Shown here: in pieces, positions 25,401-35,817 of the stretch
Position numbering within the stretch: the stretch's first letter is position 1
Layout of the letters: each line of letters starts with the position of its first letter
DNA from: Liolophura sinensis
Taxonomy: Eukaryota; Mollusca; Polyplacophora; Chitonida; Chitonidae
Direction: 5' to 3'
Assembly (NCBI RefSeq): GCF_032854445.1
Contig: NC_088300.1
Location: forward strand, 68,300,984 to 68,360,983
Length of the DNA stretch: 60,000 nucleotides
Position numbers and translations under genes: made by a program
The notes under the pieces: model-generated
Databases searched by the model: none
What the model was told of the DNA's origin: nothing
What the model saw: only the letters and a program-made list of their open reading frames with translations

Positions 25401-28400
25401 CCGAACTGGTCATGGCAGATAACAACAACAACTTACCTGTACAAACAGCTTTGGTGTGGTCTCTTTAGCTGGAGGAGTAAAGCTGTCCCCTCTGCGACTG
25501 CGCAGGGCTCGGCATGGATTACCACAGATCACGCTCCCTGTTGTAAGGGCACTGGACGCCTCACTCACCTCATTTTCCTCTGCAGTACACAATACAGTGT
25601 ATATTAAATATGGATTTGACAACTGAAGATTTAAACAATCTTGAAGCAAAATTTACAACCAAATGGAAAGCACAAACAAAAAGCAGTCATGTACTGATAG
25701 GATTATAAGCACGCGTCTATAACATCTCGTTTCAGTTTGGCTTTTGGTGTATACTGTCATGAATGTCTTATACCAATGTCAGTCTTTTTTGGATTACTTC
25801 TCCCTGAAGAGAAGTCAGATTCAATGGTCAAAGAAATGAGAATTATAGATATTAAAGAACCATGCCGAATCATTAGCAGAATCTTGATAATGAGGTTGCA
25901 GACTTAAATCTACAATGGTCGGCTGCAGCGTGAAGCCTGGAGGTTTAATTGTCACGTATCTGCGGAAGGGTGTTGGGATAATCTTGTCACTCTGAGCTCC
26001 TCCACACCTAAGCCTGACCACCAGTTAATAAGTGAGGATATGAGCCTCACTTACTTAATACTACTTGTCATCCATTATGTCATTTGAGCTCTATTTGCTA
26101 ATGATAAATTTACTTTCATCACATTTTGAAAAAAACAAGAAAATAAAAAAAACTTGACAAGAACTAAAAGACAACACCAGTTATCTTTTCACCTACTGAT
26201 CTATAAACTGAAGATACATTTACCACGAAATACTGGTGCTTTATTTCTCACAAAATACATGACTGGATAGTAAATCTTTTGCCATAATTATACATACATG
26301 TACATTGTATCTGTATCAAACAAAATGAAAATCTGAAAAAAATATGATATTCCGAAAAATTTCGAAGGTACAAAACTTTTTTGAGTCCTTGGCTACACCA
26401 CTAACCTGAAGACAGTGGTCGAGCTGCTGTGCCTGGCCTCCCAGCACTACTACCGGGACTCTGACTACCACGTGTCTTGGGTCGGACAATACTAGGGGAG
26501 GTCTGGGGAACAGCAGTTAGAGGCCTCATGCCAGATGAGGGTCTCAGGGCTGACCCTGGGCGGAAGTTGGTCAGTGCTGGCACTGTTCCCACAGAAATAC
26601 CTGTGAATACCAATCAATGATTAGTAACATGTAATGTGCAAGATTAAATAGTGACTTGATGTGATTACATGTACAGCATGATCTGTAACTTATTACTGAA
26701 TGTTGTTGCACTGTTCAAAAAAGTGCAGTAATTAGCCACTAAAAATGGGACAATGAGTGGTTAAATACTTTATATATACATTTATATATAAACCCATCAG
26801 AGCCCACTGTATCCATTAAATGGATACATGTACATATACCGTGGCTAAAAAGCTAGGGAGGGTGTGTGTGTGTGTGGGTGGGTGTGTGTGTGTGGGTGTG
26901 TGTGTGTGGGTGTGTGTAGGTGTGTGTGTGTGTGTAAGGGGGGTGGGGGGGGGGGGGGGCTCCATGGGTCCTGGTTAAAGCACTTGTTAAATGAGTATAA
27001 TATTCTTTCATATTAATGTAAATTTCTTTATCCTCTGTAACATCAAATTACAAAAAAAAAAAACAAAAAAAAAAAACAATCTAACATTTGATCCAATACA
27101 TGTGTATTGTGAGGCATGCTTGTGATGAATCAAGCTGCATAATTTCATAAGAATTAAACAATTGCCTGTATGATAAAAACAGTGGAATAAAACATCAGAC
27201 ATACCACATATATGCATGAGACATAAGTACCTTTGGAATTCTCAATTTCACCAATCGCTATTAGAATATTCATAAAATTCTATAACGTACTGTCTAGAAG
27301 AAATGATGTTAGTACTGTACACCATTTTTGCTAGGGAACTCATGACAGCCCCTGGAATTTATGTGACCTGTAATGAGACGAAATCAGTATTGCGAAAAAC
27401 GATTATGTTCCATTATCACTTCTGTTAATAAGCAAGTTGCATTTTTTGGAGAGGGTGGAAGAGATGTCTCTCACCTGCACTATCATCATCAGTACTGTCA
27501 AGGGAATTCAAGTTCTGAAGCGATAAATCTTTCTGCAAGTTGTCTAAAAACGCCCAGTCCTCATCGAACACGTTGGCTTTTTTACTGGACTCTACGTTCA
27601 CAATCGGCTCATCGTCTAATGATTTTAGCTGTGGTAACATGCTTTTGATGGTTGCCCTGTAGTCATAGTCCTTCTGTGTAAAGGAAAAAGAACAAAAAAA
27701 AAGAAACTGTTTGGCTGATTTTCTTGTAAAAAAGCATAAATGACACAAGTAACAATGTATTGCAGAAGTTGCAGCTGAGAGTTAGTTCCCCTTGTGCACA
27801 GCACCAAGACAGCATGAAGATGATGAAGAAAGAGTGAGTGAGTGCTTGGGGTTCTCAACAATTTTTCAGTCATATGATGACGAAGGAATCATTAGGGTGC
27901 ATGTACGTGTAATGTGCCTCCTTGTTGCAGGACGGATTTCCACCGCTCATTTATTTAGTGCTGCCTCACTGAGACGACTTACCAAAGGCAAGCAAGCCGC
28001 CCCGCCCGAGCCATTATACTGATACGGGTCAACCAGTCGTTGCACTATCCTCTTCATGCTGAATGCCAAGCGAGGAAGTTACAACTTCCTCTTTTAAAGT
28101 CTTAGGTGTGACTCGATCAAGGATTGATCCTGACCGGTCCCGAAGCGGACGCTCTACCGACTATGCTATCCGGGCCGGTCGATGAAGAAAGAAGTGCATG
28201 CATTGGTGTACCTACATACATGGTCTACATACTTGATTTGACAGGCTACAATAACCGAAAGATATTTCCACAACATAATTTCACAAAATTAAAATTGTCG
28301 CAATGAACTGCAACTGGTATTTGTACTATAGGATATTCTAGTGCAGGTGAACATGAATATTTTAAATAATATTGCATATTTATTTATTTCTTGTTTAATG

Positions 28401-31400
28401 CCATAACTCTCTCACTTTCAGAAGCAATGGCAGTCAGTGTTACTGGTATAGAGGAAATCAAATTTCCCATGGGTGATGTAGAGATATGCAGGTCATATAA
28501 TATAAAATAAAATAAAAGGACCAGTGAAGAGAGCGTGCTAGTTGCCAAATGTCCCCGCGTAAGCATTATGGCTTAAACTGATATACGTGCAGATGTTAGG
28601 GTACTTGCAAGCTATTATAAATGCGATTAGTCTAGAAATACTCAAAATCCTGTGTTGTTATCAGATTTCAAAAATTATGTGTAACAGAAAGACAGTATGT
28701 GTGGTCTGCCATTTTTCTTTTATTTCAAGATTTGCGGAAATATGTGTGATGAAATGGTAGCACACCACATGTAGCATAGGCTACTGTGAATAACAAGTTG
28801 CCTTCTTGTTCACATTGGAGTTTATTAACTCATGGACTATATTTCACAATATGAATTTGTGTTATAGCCAATATGTAGCTATGTCATTGCGTCTGAAGTA
28901 TCAGTAGTGCTTGTTTTTTCGCTTGATTGATACAACGTGAAATGATTACTAAACAGGTAAAAAAACCAATTACCTCATGTATTACAAAATTATTACATAG
29001 CAAATCAACTTCAATTTTTTTGCTTTTTATTTAAATTATATATTTAATTCTTTAATTTAGTACAACATAAGTAAAATCTGTACATTCCACGGGATATCTC
29101 GCTTGTGAGTACCCGTACCTAATTTATAACCAATCTGAGCACAGGGATTAATAAGCTTGCAGTGTTATATGACTAAACAGTCGAATTTCTCATTTGAATT
29201 TAAAAAAGATTTTGACACTAAATGCATTGTTTTACCAGAATCATTCTTTAAAAATGCTTCACTGTTGACTGAGTGTTATTTTACATAACTGGGAACAAGG
29301 CATTGTGGACGTTTTGAGATGGAGAATGGCGATATATTTTCATGAGGCTAACATTTTTGTTTTCCTAAATGTCCAATACACAGCAAATACCAGTATAACT
29401 AGAAAGCACACGTATCAGAAGGCCTGCTTTTTAAAACTCTTCCACTAGCGTCTGAACTGAGACAACTTAGTGAGTTGCCTTGTACAAATTGTCTGGAAAG
29501 ACTGGGCATGTAGGTCAAGGCATGAGTGCCCCCTCCCTTGCTCTACTCGCATGCTGATATGTCGCCTGCTGTGAGCGTTTGCAGGAGACTTCTTAGATCT
29601 TCTTGCTTACTTTCAGGGAGGCTCAATTATCAAGTGTCTGTAATTATTGAGATGATATGATAAGTCAAGACTAACTGTGACGGGAGGGCTGGTTAGGTCA
29701 GTGAATCTGCATGAACAGTTTTACACCAAATTAAAATGTCTTTAGATATCAAATATATATATAGGACATATATTTACAATTCACTCACACCTCAGCTACA
29801 TGTACCTGTAAAATTCCAACATCATGGGATCATGATGGGTTCACATGGTGGAACAATTTGTAAATTAGAACCAATATTTTGAAGGCTTGCGGTACATCAA
29901 AGAAATTGAGACATGTCCGAATTTACATGTATAAGATATGTGCTATTCATCTAATATTAAAAATGACACTGCTGTTCACATAGTGAAAAATAAGCCATAA
30001 CAAAAGATATCTAAGGTTTTCTCAATACTATCTAACACTTGCCAGTAGCATGTGTGTGATGAATCATTAGCTCACCTTTGGTGAAGTTAATGACTTACCA
30101 GTGGTGAACATGTGGAATGGTTACATAAAGGTGTAGTGGAGGCAGGTATACCCTCACACCATTGGTAATTTACAGTAACTTTACACCATCAACACATGAA
30201 AGCTCACAGGATGTTAGGGGCTGGCTTAGATGTGCAAGTGGTAAGATACATCAAATTCGCCTGACCTATGAAACACCTAAAATTTCATCCATGACTACGT
30301 TGCTCATATTCCCTGATTTGGAGAGTTCTTTTGAGGTTTGTTTGGACAGAATGATGATATCCCATGAATGGAAATGTAAGTTTCAGTAATATTCTAATGA
30401 CATTTATTTGATAACATTTAAGAAATTTTAGGCCATTACTTGAACAAATGCTGAAATTCATACCTCTTGGCTATCTGGGGTGGGCATAACACACACAGGG
30501 TTAGCCTCTAGTGTTAGAATCTGTAACTGTGAACACAATTCCAAATACTGGATCTGGCTGATGTCTTCTATATTATTGCTGTAATCAATTAAAAAAAACA
30601 ACAACTTGTCATCAGTGTTTTGTTTTAATAAATATAACTATCTCGACAATCAAAGTCGTTCTTTGGAAGACTTACATGTAAAATAATAAGAGCATTGATA
30701 TACCAAAATGTATTATACATTGGTGAATGCTCTTTTAATCAACAACAACAATAAATTTAAAAAAAGCCTATTCAAACATGGTACTGGGATCTCTAAGGAA
30801 TATCAACAATATATAAACAATATTAATGCATGCTCGATTGATATGAAAGATTTCTACATAATAAACACTTCAACCAAAATGGTTTGCAGTTTAAATGGTG
30901 TTTTACACGTTGAAGTAATTTCATTACAAGTTTATATTTATCATGTTTATGTGTAGAAAAAGATACATTTACAATTTTTCACTTGTACATGTAATGTTCA
31001 TTTAATCCACTGATAAGTTCCTATACATTTCCAAGTCCGTAAACAAGTATTTGAATGATGTTTACTGATGCCGTAAAACTGTACTTACCCTTCTAAATCC
31101 AGGATCTGTAACTTTTCCAACATGCTAACAGGGCTTAAATCCGAAATTTCATTGTATGACAAATATAGTTCAGTCAGTTGACTAATTGCAGACAAACCAT
31201 CCAACTCCTGTAACCCACACCTTGACATCCACAAAACTTTCAAATTTCGCAATGATGACCCAACATCTCTGTAAAGAAACAGAAGTCATTATGTGAAATG
31301 TACACTAAATATTTATGATGTTTCCAATGGTAACATCAGAGAAAAATGTGAGATTACACGTATTTTTAACCATTTCAATTCAAAAATATTTTACATGCAA

Positions 31401-33588
31401 TTAGTATGATTTACAGATAAAGAAAAGTTCATGTAAGTAGGTCAATGCTGCATGGAAATTCCCATTTAGAAAGAGAGGGCTTTCACAACCAGAGGTCACC
31501 GAAAGTGATGTTCAGAGGATGGTGATACGGAAAAATATCGCACGGTTCTGTACCAGATGGGTAACCCGCATAGGTATATGATAAATGTAGCTATCCTATT
31601 GGACACCTTGAATTTTCAGCAGTTGTATACAGTTATCCTGAAAATGATCTGACTGAACACTTGGAATGAAACCGACATCGACAAATGGCTATATAGGTGA
31701 TCTAATAAACCATTAAGTGGCAATCACACTCTCTATCATGTACCTTATTATAGCTCTACCTTGTACCTGAAAATGAAACATGAATGCCATGAAAAGACAA
31801 ACTGTGACTTACAGGCACCCTCATATATTAAAATTGTTTGCCCTTTGCACACAAACTGCTTAATATATTGATGATTTATAAGAAGACATTTTTTTCTAAC
31901 ATTATGACACCATGTTTCTCTCTTGTTTTTTTTTTTAGAAAATCTAGCCTAAACCTTACAAGGACTGATCCAAGACCATGTCATATGCACCATACCTGTC
32001 AATTCTAAGTCTCAGTGTATTAAATCTCACATTTTGTAGCTCAAAAATGTTACATTAATATTGTTGTGTGATGTTTTCATCTAGTATCATGTCGAAATAT
32101 GTGTATTAAACAGCAAAAGTGTCCAAAAATAGGAGACAGAAAAACTACACAAAATATTTTCTCCAAAGCCACCTGGAGCCCCATCAGGAATTTGCCCTGG
32201 ATCCCGGATACTTGGATTTCCCATTTCCTTGTCCTTGTCTGGGGTGACAACTCTGCATGCACTCACCTGACACATCTGATCATGCTATTGGACAGCCTCA
32301 ACTGGGTCAGGTTTGGCAACATGGTCCCAAAGTTGCCAAGGCTTGTATCACAGGTGTTTACAGTCATTTCCAAAGAATGAACACTCTCTAAATTATCAAC
32401 ACCAGCAAGTAATCTCTGGAAAGAGATAGGGGATATTGTATAGTGAAGTTTGAATACCATAAATATTTGTTCATCTGAAAGTTGAAAGTGTAACTCACAA
32501 GATGTTGGCACTCTATTTAATTATTGGTATGGCATAAAACACCACTCAAATAAATAAATAAAATTTAATTATTATTTATATTTTCATGACATGAGGTTCT
32601 ATGGGCTCAGGTTAATTTGGTTAAGCAATCATTTTTAGCTGTAGGCCTACACAAACTAAAATAACGTCAAGTTGTATTTTTCATCTTGTACATTCTACGA
32701 CGTGTTTCAATTCTCCAGTAACTTAGGAGTGTTAATTTAAAGTTTACTATTGGCACATCTGAACTCAACCCACTCAAACGTGGAACATCGTGAAACAATA
32801 TGTTCCCTTTCAGATGGCTTTTGGATGGGAAATACATGCATTAATATACAATGACAAAGTGGTATCTAACTACATGCACATGCATGTGAAATTGAACTTT
32901 TATCACTGAATTAATTCCTGACATTTCATCTTCATATAAAATTAATAATAAACATTATCATCAGTCACTCTAACTTCAAAGAGCACATCTACCATATATA
33001 TGCTAACCAATCTGTGTGTACTGCTCACCCAGCTGACAGATAAGACATGTTGAAATTATGAAATTTACTTAATTTTAATTACATATATACCATGTTATCA
33101 ACTGCCAATTAAAATGAGTATGACAGCATTTTTAAGGCTATGAAGTGCTTAATTGCTTACCAGTTTTGTTGGAGAGAGATAACCTTCCATAAGAACATCA
33201 CTCTCTTCCAAAACTATAGGCTGCGGGTTCACCCTTGAATCTTTGAACTCTGTTATCTGAACCCCTCTTAAGAGGGCACTCTGTGGTCTCTCTAAGCCTT
33301 CTTCCATCATTTTAAAACTGAAACATCCAGGACACAAGAAATTCAAGCAATCCAAATTAATAAAGGGTCAGACTGCATGCATTTACATACTGTATTTGAA
33401 TTAGACAGCAGCACCACATGTTAGTTGGAGATGGAGTTGGTGACAATCTTCCTTTTTTTTGTGGAGCATGTATTCAGTATTACTTTACATGTCACTTACA
33501 ATCAACCATAACAAGGTCTTTACTTTTAACCCAGTGATTTGAACATTTCTCACCTGTGCTGATGGATGTGACTTTGTGTAACAGCCAT
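19252..33588 (-). CDS. LRRC56: LRRC56 orthologue, complete 12-exon coding region (leucine-rich repeat protein of dynein-arm assembly)
   Basis: Family knowledge: LRRC56 (ODA8 in Chlamydomonas) is needed in the cytoplasm and cilium for assembly or intraflagellar transport of outer dynein arms, and is mutated in human ciliary disease. Seen here: twelve minus-strand exons with GT-AG borders and matching phases join into one frame of 649 codons plus TGA (human protein is about 540). Residues 65-212 are the LRR block, with the family signature SLGNFGTMLPNLTQL, then LWMSRCGLQELDGL, LYLSYNEISDLSP and LEANPVCV. Next comes the LRR-cap-like DYDYRATIKSMLPQLKSLDD, and later CGNPCRALRSRR, which matches the conserved CGNP element of the family. 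The C-terminal half is Pro/Ser-rich with an acidic stretch and looks disordered. The start is the first ATG of the first recognised exon; that exon stays open upstream, so a further 5' exon is possible. Exon joins are my inference; the family assignment is firm. Confidence 0.93.
20102..20176. repeat. 21-bp tandem repeat, 3 copies
   Basis: CCAGTAGACCACAGCCTGTAT repeats three times with almost no divergence, inside LRRC56 intron 11. Confidence 0.85.
20410..20689 (-). CDS. LRRC56: LRRC56 exon 11 (Pro/His/Thr-rich)
   Basis: Acceptor CTTAAATGTGCAG and donor GTATGT. Begins GRPRTPEFRSRRYHTPTHQ and continues with SIPKNSTRER; no domain is recognised. Without splicing the frame would stop five codons past the donor, at 20394, which gives a possible shorter isoform. 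Confidence 0.87.
21129..21693. mobile_element. piggyBac-type MITE with TTAA target duplications
   Basis: TTAA occurs on both sides (21129-21132 and 21690-21693). The 557-bp element between them begins AGGAGAAGAAAA and ends with its exact reverse complement TTTTCTTCTCCT; the inverted similarity extends inward to about 20 bases. It has no transposase frame. TTAA duplications are the hallmark of piggyBac transposition. It sits in the LRRC56 intron between exons 10 and 11. Confidence 0.75.
23714..23746 (-). CDS. LRRC56: Candidate 33-nt LRRC56 microexon (optional)
   Basis: A consensus donor (GTAAGT, plus 23708-23713) follows a 33-nt segment that would add 11 residues (about FHSCDLTLNSG) between exons 10 and 11 without disturbing the frame. 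The proposed acceptor (GAAAAG) has almost no pyrimidine tract, and skipping the segment also keeps the frame. It may be alternatively spliced or spurious. Confidence 0.25.
24003..24212 (-). mobile_element. SINE family A, reverse, in the LRRC56 intron between exons 10 and 11
   Basis: ATTGGTGTTCTATGATGTAC, CAAGAATATTTCACTT, then the body, and CATGCTAACCATTTGGCCAC, the reverse of the tRNA-like head. Diverged but nearly full length. Confidence 0.7.
24278..24501 (-). CDS. LRRC56: LRRC56 exon 10 (acidic stretch)
   Basis: Acceptor CGATGTGAACAG and donor GTAAGA. Encodes VIKKIQKEKAPQVLRIVP, then an acidic Ser/Asp/Glu run (DWSDSEDLTDSDEDVE), then a Thr/Pro/Gln-rich tail. The acceptor tract is poor, but frame and phase fit exactly. 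Confidence 0.85.
24734..24837 (-). CDS. LRRC56: LRRC56 exon 9
   Basis: Acceptor CTTGACCGCAG and donor GTAAGT. Encodes YRHKAEHTYDPAP then SEELLEDLKAWREHHDE, an amphipathic helical segment. Length 104 nt; the two leftover bases join exon 10 to give Glu. Confidence 0.88.
25437..25579 (-). CDS. LRRC56: LRRC56 exon 8 (CGNP element)
   Basis: Acceptor TGTACTGCAG and donor GTAAGT. Encodes TTGSVICGNPCRALRSRRG, matching the conserved LCGNPxxxLRxRR element downstream of the LRR in vertebrate LRRC56. It supports this being one gene rather than a generic LRR protein. Ends in phase 0. Confidence 0.92.
26406..26600 (-). CDS. LRRC56: LRRC56 exon 7 (Pro/Ser/Arg-rich linker)
   Basis: Acceptor GTATTCACAG and donor GTTAGT (a weaker donor). 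Encodes a low-complexity segment rich in RPxS and RPxT motifs, for example FRPGSALRPSSGMRPL and AGRPGTAARPLSSG. No domain is recognised; it is probably disordered. Phase 1 in and out, matching both neighbours. Confidence 0.85.
26859..26960. repeat. (GT)n/(GGGT)n microsatellite with a G-run
   Basis: Alternating GTGTGTGT and GGGTG blocks end in a near-uninterrupted G tract (26938-26959). It is in the LRRC56 intron between exons 6 and 7, and is a likely place for assembly error. Confidence 0.9.
27475..27673 (-). CDS. LRRC56: LRRC56 exon 6 (LRR cap and acidic linker)
   Basis: Acceptor CCTTTACACAG and donor GTGAGA. Begins KDYDYRATIKSMLPQLKSLD, equivalent to the YNYRAEVRKLIPQLQVLD cap of the human protein, then DEDWAFLDNLQKDL and a DSTDDDSAG tail. 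Length 199 nt. Confidence 0.94.
27822..28191 (-). mobile_element. SINE family B, full length, in the LRRC56 intron between exons 5 and 6
   Basis: Element 27833-28180 in reverse orientation (same sense as LRRC56), with head, body (GGAGGCAC-type and GTAAGTCGTCTCAGTGA on its own strand) and (GAGT)n end. The duplication GATGAAGAAAG is at 27822-27832 and 28181-28191. Confidence 0.88.
30464..30578 (-). CDS. LRRC56: LRRC56 exon 5 (last LRR)
   Basis: Acceptor TTGATTACAG and donor GTATGA. Encodes NNIEDISQIQYLELCSQLQI then LTLEANPVCVMPTPDSQE, the last repeat. The matching human exon has the same LELCPxLxxLTLEGNxVC layout. Length 115 nt, ending in phase 0. Confidence 0.94.
31089..31268 (-). CDS. LRRC56: LRRC56 exon 4 (leucine-rich repeats)
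   Basis: Acceptor TTTCTTTACAG and donor GTAAGT. Encodes DVGSSLRNLKVLWMSRCGL, ELYLSYNEISDLSP and MLEKLQILDLEG: three typical LRR strands of the SDS22-like kind (LxxLxLxxNxI). Length 180 nt, phase-compatible on both sides. Confidence 0.95.
32267..32415 (-). CDS. LRRC56: LRRC56 exon 3 (LRR block start)
   Basis: Acceptor CTCTTTCCAG and donor GTGAGT. Encodes RLLAGVDNLESVHSLEM followed by the family signature SLGNFGTMLPNLTQLRLSNS, the most diagnostic stretch for LRRC56. Length 149 nt, entering in phase 0 and leaving two bases (AG) for the next exon. Confidence 0.95.
32515..32566 (+). mobile_element. SINE family A tail fragment
   Basis: Only GGCATAAAACACCACTCAAA followed by TAAATAAATAAAAT remains. 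It lies upstream of LRRC56 exon 3 (coding sense), in the opposite orientation to the gene. Confidence 0.5.
33161..33317 (-). CDS. LRRC56: LRRC56 exon 2
   Basis: Acceptor GTTTCAG and donor GTAAGC. It encodes the N-terminal region before the repeats (ERPQSALLRGVQITEF, then EGYLSPTKL). Two internal Met codons at 33310 and 33307 are alternative starts if exon 1 is untranslated. Ends in phase 0. Confidence 0.88.
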
Positions 33589-33661
33589 TTGAGACTGTAT
33601 CAGGGGTCTTCTCCCCCTACTGGAAGCACCAGACAAGCTGCCGCCCTTGTACGAAATTTGC
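33554..33661 (-). CDS. LRRC56: LRRC56 exon 1 (first recognised; coding from 33588)
   Basis: Minus-strand acceptor TTCTTCAG lies before 33661 and donor GTGAGA after 33554. The ATG at 33588 begins MAVTQSHIHQHS and runs in frame into exon 2. The same frame is open back to the acceptor (Ser/Arg/Gly-rich), so the exon may be entirely coding with an unseen upstream exon. A candidate 5' donor (CTAG then GTAAGG, near 33778) would join in phase but has no ATG in frame above it. Confidence 0.72.
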
Positions 33662-35783
33662 CTGAAGAAAAAAACACTACTGAATGCTGTTTTGCGTCTA
33701 ACTCAGACACAAACCATTTAGTCCACAAATAAAGTATTAAATAATCCAAACTTTCTTTTCTTTCTATTTCCTTACCTAGATGCAATGGCACATATGACAA
33801 TTAACTATTGAAAAACTCATACAGAAAATATATGGTCTTATGTACACATTGTCAGACACACCCACTGGCAACCATGTACCATCCTTCACCAGTTACCTGT
33901 CATCAAAAGCTGGATTTGAACTCAGCACATCGACTTCCTTAGTCAAGGGCTAAAGAACACCCGTAGAAGCAATATATTCCCTGCTAGCAGTATAAACTGT
34001 GTACATTTAACATTTTACTCATTTCTTGCAATATACTAAGGGTGAGGAAGGGTGGATGGGGCACCACATAATGCAATTAAAATCTTTTACATACGGATGC
34101 AATTTTTGAGTAGCTGAAGGGTATGAGTAATCTGACAAAGTGAGTAATCAATGCGGATCATTTCAACAGAGCTTAATTCACCAAGCCAAAAGTTCTTCCA
34201 TATTTAACATTCAGATATTTACCTTTAATGTACAGAAATATAAAATATAGAGGCAGTTGTTGAATTACACAAAGACGAGGCTTGGTAAAGTTACATGGTG
34301 TCGAAATCATACAGTGCTTTATGTAGAATGTACTATTCATCCGTTGATTGAAGATAAATACATGCATCAAAAATTGTTAAATATATAGACCAGGTTTATA
34401 GTCTCATTTAACTGAAATTACGACACGCACGGATAGTCTGGCAATGACTTCGTGTTTCTTGGAATGTTGTCAATGCATTCACATTGTAAACATTACAATG
34501 TAACTTTAATAAGTCACATAATGAACCTTCGAGTTATGTCACCTTAAGCTTTGGGATTCCGACAAGGACACAAATAAAATGCAAACAAGTGAAAGCTGTG
34601 CAAAAGATGTTATATAAGTTCCTAAAAAGAATGGAAACTGCTTACGCCCAGACCACAACACAGACAAACCTTAGTAATAAAAATCCAGTCTCTTTTTTCC
34701 AGTCCAGTAATCACAGTGTCGCCTCGATTCAAATGTCAATCAGTAGGACAGCACACACGAAAATGGCTTGTGTCACTGATATTATCAGCCTATGTGCGGT
34801 TTTCGTCATTGGCAACAGGCAATCAATAATTCAGTCTCCGCCGTTGTCAGTGTTGGGGATGATTTCTCCGAGACCTTTCCATGAACACCGGTAAGCGGCA
34901 GGGCGTTGATTTGTGCGACATGGTACAAGTACTTTCAGACACCCATCTTTTGATAAAATACTTTTAACAAGTCTGTCTGCCTCGTCGCACAGGACGCGAA
35001 TTTCGCCATGACGGTATTTTGTTTAATGCGCATGCTCAAGCGTTACATCCGCTTAATCAGGCGGCGCAGTGGGAGCCTCGTAGCTTGTTGAAACAAGTTC
35101 AGTCCTATCAACTGCACATTTCAGTTGTCCATACCATGTTAAGTTATGGACACATGCAGAAACACATCAGAATAGAATGCATAGGGATTAAAACTGCAGT
35201 CGACGCATCGGAGTAAATTACTTGATCTTTTAGGACCAAAATAGGCTATTCTTGCTAATCCGATCAGACGACAATATGTCGGATTACAGATGACCTGCAA
35301 GCGTGTAGAATTAGTCCTTCGATGTATGTTTGTATGTACGTGGAACTAGTTTGCAACTGCGATAATTTTGCGTAGATATAAGGTAAAGAATCATCGTGCA
35401 AACTCTACAATTTAATTTTAAGATTACAAGAAAATGAAACAAATCCCCGTAAATCCGGACTTCAGACTATCGATTATCGTTTCATTACAACTTTATGAGA
35501 GTTGTCCATGACCCAACAGTACTCGTCAGCCTACATCCACGAGGGGAACAGAAGTACATCCACCAGGAGAACGGACAAGTTACATGTTCCGTTCTGCTCA
35601 TGGATGTCCGTTCTCCTCGTGGACGTTCTGCTCATGGATGGCGGCTGCCCAGTGCTACTCCCCATGACCGGTTTTTTTATCCTATAAATGTACGAGTCCA
35701 AAATATTTACATCGAAATGGCGGGAAAGAACTTCTGGAGGACGAGGAGATTAGACGAACATAACCGCATTGTATATTGATGAA
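33662..35783. promoter_or_regulatory. Head-to-head intergenic region between LRRC56 (-) and THYN1 (+)
   Basis: About 2.1 kb separates the divergent coding starts, and both promoters must lie here or in untranslated first exons. Visible candidates: an NRF1-like TGCGCATGC at 35027-35035, a GGCAAC half-site at 34811-34816 that could be half of an RFX X-box (expected for a ciliary gene, but the other half is poor), and CpG-containing sequence around 34860-35080. No TATA box was assigned. Confidence 0.35.
35557..35640. repeat. Inverted repeat plus short direct repeat upstream of THYN1
   Basis: 35557-35577 (CATCCACCAGGAGAACGGAC...) pairs with 35605-35625 with two mismatches, leaving a 27-base loop. 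A 16-bp direct repeat GTTCTGCTCATGGATG occurs at 35591 and 35625. It lies about 150-230 bp before the THYN1 ATG. Confidence 0.65.
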
Positions 35784-35817
35784 ATGGCCCCAAAACGGAA
35801 AAGACAGTTAGATAATG
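35784..35817 (+). CDS. THYN1: THYN1 exon 1
   Basis: ATG GCC CCA gives MAPKRKRQLDN, with donor GTAAAG after 35817. The basic MAPKRKR start resembles the MSRPRKR start of the human protein. Short but phase-compatible with exon 2. Confidence 0.8.
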
